17,221 nt of DNA, taken from GCA-2725625 sp964574215 (GTDB taxonomy: Bacteria; Pseudomonadota; Alphaproteobacteria; Rhodospirillales; UBA2165). Location: assembly GCA_964574215.1 (NCBI GenBank), contig CAZNLR010000065.1:1-17221 (forward strand), written 5' to 3'. How positions within the stretch are numbered: position 1 is the first letter of the stretch; each line of letters opens with the position of its first letter. Below, piece by piece: positions 13,563 through 17,221 of the stretch. A program made the position numbers and the translations under genes. The notes under the pieces are model-generated. The model saw nothing but the letters and a program-made list of their open reading frames with translations. It was not told where the DNA came from and searched no databases.

Positions 13563-14593
13563 GGTTGCTGCCGTTCCAACAGACAGGCGTCACCGTAGGA
13601 GAAAAAACGGTACTTCTCGGCGATGGCGTGTTCGTAGGCTTGTCTCATTGTTTCCATTCCGGCAAAGGCCGATACCAGCATATACAATGTAGAACGGGGC
13701 AAATGAAAGTTTGTCAGCATTTTGTCGACAATGCGAAAGTCATATCCGGGCGTTATAAAAATATTGGTTTCGCCGGTATAAGGATGGAGTTCGCCTGCTT
13801 CATCCGCTGCGCTTTCAAGCAGACGAAGCGATGTTGAACCGACAGCAATCACCTGATTGCCGGCCTCCTTCACCATATTAATTGTGGCTGCGGCGATATT
13901 GTCCACCTCGCCCCACTCGGCATGCATGACATGGTCGTCGGTATCGTCCACTTTGACCGGCAGGAAAGTCCCCGCCCCCACATGCAGCGTGACGAACGTT
14001 TTGGCGACGCCCCGGGCGGCCAAGGCTTCCAACAAATCAGGCGTAAAGTGCAATCCGGCGGTGGGCGCTGCGACCGCCCCGTCGACGGCGGCGAAGGTCG
14101 TCTGGTAGTCGCGCCGGTCGTTGCCGAAAATGCCGTTCTTTTCCCGCTTGATATAGGGCGGCAGGGGCATATGGCCGTATTTGTCCAAACCGGCATACAA
14201 ATCCGCCGAAGTCTCGAAGCTGAGCAACGCTTCGCCGCCGTCCCGTTTATCGGTGACGTCGCAGGCGAAATCCTCGGCGAAAACCAGTCGGTCCCCCGTT
14301 TTCAGCCGTTTAGCCGGGCGGGCAAAGGCCCACCAGGCGTTGGGGGTCGCTTGTTTGTGCAGCGTCACTTCCACATTGGCATCACCCCGTTTGCCGAAGA
14401 GGCGGGAGGGAATGACCTTGGTATTGTTGAAAACCAGAATATCACCGGGGGAAAACAAGTCGGGCAAATCCGTGATACCGCAATCGGCCAAACCATCGCC
14501 AATATGCAGCAGCCGCGCCGAATCCCTCGGCCGGGCGGGTGCTTGGGCGATTAGTTCCTGAGGCAGGTCGAAATCGAAATCGTCGACACGCAC
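13559..14593 (-). CDS. queA: S-adenosylmethionine:tRNA ribosyltransferase-isomerase
   Basis: Transfers and rearranges the ribosyl group of S-adenosylmethionine onto preQ1-34 in tRNA, giving epoxyqueuosine. At 344 residues it has the normal length. Motifs are FDFDLPQELIAQ (6-17), GDILVFNNTKVIPSR (50-64), PTAGLHF (177-183), LHVGAGTF (203-210) and TNFHLPRSTLYML (294-306). The start is GTG at 14593, which gives the canonical N-terminus; no better ATG lies upstream. It overlaps tgt by four bases and is divergent from the NifU-like gene, with 84 bp between the starts. The final reductase (QueG or QueH) is not in the window. Confidence 0.97.
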   Translation of the reverse strand: MRVDDFDFDLPQELIAQAPARPRDSARLLHIGDGLADCGITDLPDLFSPGDILVFNNTKVIPSRLFGKRGDANVEVTLHKQATPNAWWAFARPAKRLKTGDRLVFAEDFACDVTDKRDGGEALLSFETSADLYAGLDKYGHMPLPPYIKREKNGIFGNDRRDYQTTFAAVDGAVAAPTAGLHFTPDLLEALAARGVAKTFVTLHVGAGTFLPVKVDDTDDHVMHAEWGEVDNIAAATINMVKEAGNQVIAVGSTSLRLLESAADEAGELHPYTGETNIFITPGYDFRIVDKMLTNFHLPRSTLYMLVSAFAGMETMRQAYEHAIAEKYRFFSYGDACLLERQQP

Positions 14594-14677
14594 GTGATGT
14601 TATTCCTTATTAAATCCGGGCGGACCCTACAGGAAGTGTGGTTTGCGGGCAAACCCTGCGGCGACTATGATACGGCC

Positions 14678-15109
14678 ATGATCGACGATATTTACAACAC
14701 CGACGTGCTTCGCCTGGCCGCCAATATTGGGCGAACCGAGCGGCTGAAAACCCCCGATGCGACGGTCTCCCTGAGGAGCCCTCTCTGCGGATCGAGTATC
14801 GAGGTCGATATTATAGTCTCCGATGAAAACGACGTTACCGATTACGCTCACTCCATTAAAGCCTGCGCTTTGGGCCAGGCTGCGGCCTCGGTGATGGCGG
14901 CGGCGGTGATCGGCAAAACGCGGGAAGATATCGCCGCAGTCAAAGTGAAAATGGAAGCGATGCTCAAAGACGAAGGACCGCCGCCGGAAGACGGAGATTG
15001 GACCGCCCTCGCCGCCCTGGCCCCCGCCAAGGACGCCAAACCCCGCCACGGCGCCATCCTGTTGCCCTTCGATGCAGTGCTTAAGGCGATCGACGAGAGT
15101 CGAGATTAA
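14678..15109 (+). CDS. NifU/IscU-like iron-sulfur cluster scaffold protein
   Basis: A 143-residue protein of the NifU N-terminal/IscU fold. Core signatures are SPLCGSSIEVDI (34-45) and KACALGQAAASVMAAAVIGKT (61-81), holding C37 and C63. In canonical IscU the first motif is CGD and a third cysteine lies near the C-terminus; here the aspartate is serine (S39), and the third site reads PRHGAI, with glycine at 125 where the cysteine is expected. It belongs to a two-cysteine variant that I associate with alphaproteobacteria, so it may be an accessory carrier rather than the main scaffold. The ATG at 14678 puts the conserved N-terminal helix at the start; an upstream GTG at 14594 is open but adds unrelated residues. 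No isc or suf partner is nearby. Confidence 0.82.
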   Translation: MIDDIYNTDVLRLAANIGRTERLKTPDATVSLRSPLCGSSIEVDIIVSDENDVTDYAHSIKACALGQAAASVMAAAVIGKTREDIAAVKVKMEAMLKDEGPPPEDGDWTALAALAPAKDAKPRHGAILLPFDAVLKAIDESRD

Positions 15110-15163
15110 GTTTCAAATTTCTCAGCGTGGAAGTCGGAATAGCGCCGTCATCCATTGACGCAA

Positions 15164-15679
15164 TCAAACCTGTTCTCGCGGCTCAAGCGACTGTTCCCAT
15201 TTTTGGATTACTTGATCCAATCCATTGAGCATCGATTCACCCACCTCGCCGCCATCACCCTTCAAATCCTGGGCATGTACCAGGTGGATGGAATTGATAT
15301 GCAGTTCGATAACGTCGGTCGCCAGGGAGGATATCGGCGGCGACATCCGTTCGATCATGCGGCAAAGCTGATTGCTGATAATGGTCAAAAGGTCGTAGCC
15401 GAAGGTGCCCCCCTTGCCTTTCAAATTGTGGGCAATGTGAAATAATTGCTTGAGACACTCGGCCGGGTCAAGGTTGCCGCCAACGAGTTTCTTTTGGGCC
15501 TCACGCAATTCATCGATATCCGTTTTCACATGGGCGACAAAATCGTCAGCAAGTTCGGCGATTGATTCTTCGGCTTTTTCCAAGACGGCCTCGGTAACCG
15601 CATTTGGACCGCCATATTTAATTTTGGATTTCAAAGGGTTGGGCGGATTAAACAACACAACCCTCTCCTCGCCGGTCAT
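15164..15679 (-). CDS. Stand-alone histidine phosphotransfer (Hpt) domain protein
   Basis: A 171-residue protein with one Hpt four-helix bundle. The phospho-accepting histidine is H84 in the motif HNLKGKGGTFGY (84-95), the canonical H-x2-K-G-x-G form. The helix before it (about 72-83) and the helices after it (about 96-112 and 117-140) complete the domain. The N-terminal part (28-66) is an acidic, probably coiled helix. It contains no kinase or receiver domain, so it would relay phosphate between a hybrid kinase and a response regulator encoded elsewhere. The ATG is preceded by GAAGGTGA, a good Shine-Dalgarno. It converges on the NifU-like gene (54-bp gap). The inverted pair TATTAGT/ACTAATA (15694-15721) lies just upstream of its ribosome binding site. 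Confidence 0.85.
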   Translation of the reverse strand: MTGEERVVLFNPPNPLKSKIKYGGPNAVTEAVLEKAEESIAELADDFVAHVKTDIDELREAQKKLVGGNLDPAECLKQLFHIAHNLKGKGGTFGYDLLTIISNQLCRMIERMSPPISSLATDVIELHINSIHLVHAQDLKGDGGEVGESMLNGLDQVIQKWEQSLEPREQV

Positions 15680-15749
15680 TTTTCACCTTCTCATATTAGT
15701 TGATATTTTTTGTTACTAATAATCACTCACAAAATTGAAATCTATAAGT

Positions 15750-15782
15750 AAAAACCGAAGACCTTCGTGATTTCAGAAGGCC
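15750..15782 (-). terminator. Probable Rho-independent terminator of the MFS gene
   Basis: On the minus strand, GGCCTTC (15782-15776) can pair with GAAGGTC (15766-15760) to form a 7-bp stem (one G-U pair) with a 9-base loop, followed after five bases by TTTTT (15754-15750). It lies 61 bp beyond the MFS stop codon and upstream of the Hpt gene, so it would separate the two leftward transcripts. Confidence 0.55.
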
Positions 15783-15842
15783 AAAATTTAATACAGAACA
15801 TTATTCCGATTAATATCTGCATAGCGTAGCAGCAAATAGTGT

Positions 15843-17120
15843 TTATTTAGCCGGCACCTGGGATCCTTCGGCCTCGGAAACGGGACCGTATTCAAGTGTC
15901 GGGGCGAGACGGGCTCCTGCTTGGTGCCCCCACATCCACAATAGCACTGTCAGGGCGGCACCGATGGCAAGAGTGATCGCAAGGCCGAGGAATTCTGCCA
16001 CCCAACCCATGGCCGCCGCACCAATGGCCGGCAGACCCCAGGCCAGCACGGCGGTAATGCTGATGACCCGGGCGCGAACTTTCTGCTCCACTGTATTTTG
16101 TATCAGGGTTTGAGCGGTTATCGACCCGGCGACAATGGCCATACCAACGACAGAGATCAGAATTGCGCCGACCCATATATTTTTAGCCATGACGAATAGC
16201 AGCATGGATAAGGCGGAGATCAAAAGCGACCAGGTAAACAACTTGGTCAAGCCTTCGATCTGGCCGCGATGGGCGAGCCAGAACCCGCCGATCATGGCCC
16301 CCAATCCGGTGGCGGCGAGCAGGATGGACAAGCCCTCAGCGCCCATATCGAACATCTGGTCCGAGACTCCCGGCACGAGATCGATATAGGGCCGTATTAG
16401 CATGGCCGTCACCGACAGCAAAAAAAGCAGGAAAAAGATGCCCCGGTGGTTCATGGCATAGCGGAAACCTTCCAGAAGCTCGTGGATCATTTTGGGCCGT
16501 TCTTCGGCGGCGGGCTCCCGCTTATCCGTCTTTTGGAAAAACAAGGCGACATAAAAGACGGAAAACATGCCGGCCGCTATGGCGATGATCACCGGCACGT
16601 CAAGGATCTGAATCAGCCCGCCGAACAAGGCCGGACCGAGAAACCGGGCCATATTATAGGTTGCAGAGTTCATGGCGATGGCGGCCGAAAGATCAGCCTT
16701 AGGCACAAGATGATGGACGAAGGACATGCGCGCTGGAATGGTCGTCGCCTCGGCGGCGCCCACCACCACGGACAAGCCGACAATGAACGTAATGTTGAGG
16801 GAGCCGGTCAGCGCCAGAACGGCCGTAGCGACGCCGCCCGTCACCAGCACCGCCTGACCTATCCGCATCACCCGCAAGTAACCGAAGCGATCAGCCCAGG
16901 CGCCGGCGATGATCGTCATGAAGACCATGGGAAAAGTATCGGCGAAGGCGACGATGCCGAGCCACGCCGGTGAGCCGGTCAATTCCCAGGTCACCCAGCC
17001 GAGAGAAACCTTAAAGAGCCAGCGGCCGGTTATATTGGTGCCGTTGCTCCACCACAGCAGCCGGTATCCGGGATGGGATAAGGCCCGGCCGATGCCGCCG
17101 AAAAGAGAATCTGCCGCCAT
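15843..17120 (-). CDS. MFS transporter, probable exporter (EntS/MFS_3-like)
   Basis: A 425-residue major facilitator protein with about twelve hydrophobic segments and a central charged loop (about 196-215, KTDKREPAAEERPK). The MFS motif A appears between helices 2 and 3 as GAWADRFGYLRVMRIGQ (73-89). The N-terminal ALSHPGYRLLWWSN (13-26) and the overall layout resemble the EntS/MFS_3 subgroup of drug or siderophore exporters. The ATG at 17120 has AGGT about ten bases upstream. Nothing in its neighbours tells the substrate. The 101 bases beyond its start to the window edge contain no gene that I can support and probably hold its promoter. Confidence 0.88.
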   Translation of the reverse strand: MAADSLFGGIGRALSHPGYRLLWWSNGTNITGRWLFKVSLGWVTWELTGSPAWLGIVAFADTFPMVFMTIIAGAWADRFGYLRVMRIGQAVLVTGGVATAVLALTGSLNITFIVGLSVVVGAAEATTIPARMSFVHHLVPKADLSAAIAMNSATYNMARFLGPALFGGLIQILDVPVIIAIAAGMFSVFYVALFFQKTDKREPAAEERPKMIHELLEGFRYAMNHRGIFFLLFLLSVTAMLIRPYIDLVPGVSDQMFDMGAEGLSILLAATGLGAMIGGFWLAHRGQIEGLTKLFTWSLLISALSMLLFVMAKNIWVGAILISVVGMAIVAGSITAQTLIQNTVEQKVRARVISITAVLAWGLPAIGAAAMGWVAEFLGLAITLAIGAALTVLLWMWGHQAGARLAPTLEYGPVSEAEGSQVPAK

Positions 17121-17221
17121 ATGCTTTGCACCTGATTTTCGGTCCGCGTCTAATTGAGAGTCTGACGCGGTTCCTTATTGCCCGGCCAAAGCCCATCAAT
17201 AACTTAGGCAGTAAAATCCGG

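Noticed and set aside
13922..14554. 210-codon plus-strand open frame opposite queA
   Set aside because: Fully overlaps the conserved queA coding frame; composition is that of an antisense shadow.

Overview
The window looks like chromosomal DNA of an alphaproteobacterium, most likely a Rhodospirillales-type lineage. This rests on GC-rich coding with AT-rich spacers, tightly packed 4-bp overlapping genes, and the kinds of proteins present (a uvrC-pgsA-molybdopterin gene block, a FolM/PTR1-like reductase next to folB, a two-cysteine NifU-like scaffold). The taxonomic call is inference. I see no rRNA, tRNA, CRISPR array, insertion sequence or phage gene.

Left part (1-3467): a leftward LysE/RhtB-type exporter diverges from a rightward three-gene unit encoding a stand-alone cyclic-nucleotide-binding domain protein, a crotonase-family enoyl-CoA hydratase/isomerase and a type III (CaiB/Frc-like) CoA-transferase. 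The two enzymes together suggest activation and conversion of an unidentified acyl-CoA. This block is bracketed by copies of an unusual AT-rich palindrome (21-47, 3331-3357, 3437-3465). Two of the copies sit two or three bases beyond the stop codon of a leftward gene.

Middle (3468-8614): a long leftward unit, in transcription order uvrC, pgsA, mobB, moeA, moaD, moaE. It joins nucleotide excision repair, phosphatidylglycerol synthesis and late molybdenum-cofactor assembly. mobB/moeA and moeA/moaD overlap by 4 bp and moaD/moaE are 3 bp apart. A 345-bp AT-rich gap upstream of uvrC carries a perfect DnaA-box match.

Folate and transport region (8960-11228): a leftward Na+/Ca2+ exchanger-family protein, then a pteridine-reductase-like SDR and folB, both pointing to tetrahydrofolate/pteridine metabolism.

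Queuosine region (11424-14593): a rightward small VUT/YhhQ-type membrane protein (a likely queuosine-precursor importer) converges on a leftward queA-tgt pair. A small cysteine-rich protein of unknown function overlaps the tgt stop codon by one base. Together these could import preQ0/preQ1, insert it into tRNA and elaborate it to epoxyqueuosine.

Right end (14678-17221): a NifU/IscU-like Fe-S scaffold lacking the third canonical cysteine, a stand-alone histidine phosphotransfer (Hpt) protein, a probable Rho-independent terminator, and a 12-TM MFS exporter.

Most of the window is ordinary housekeeping DNA. The parts most worth a second look are the palindrome family, the tgt-coupled cysteine-cluster protein and the compact queuosine locus.
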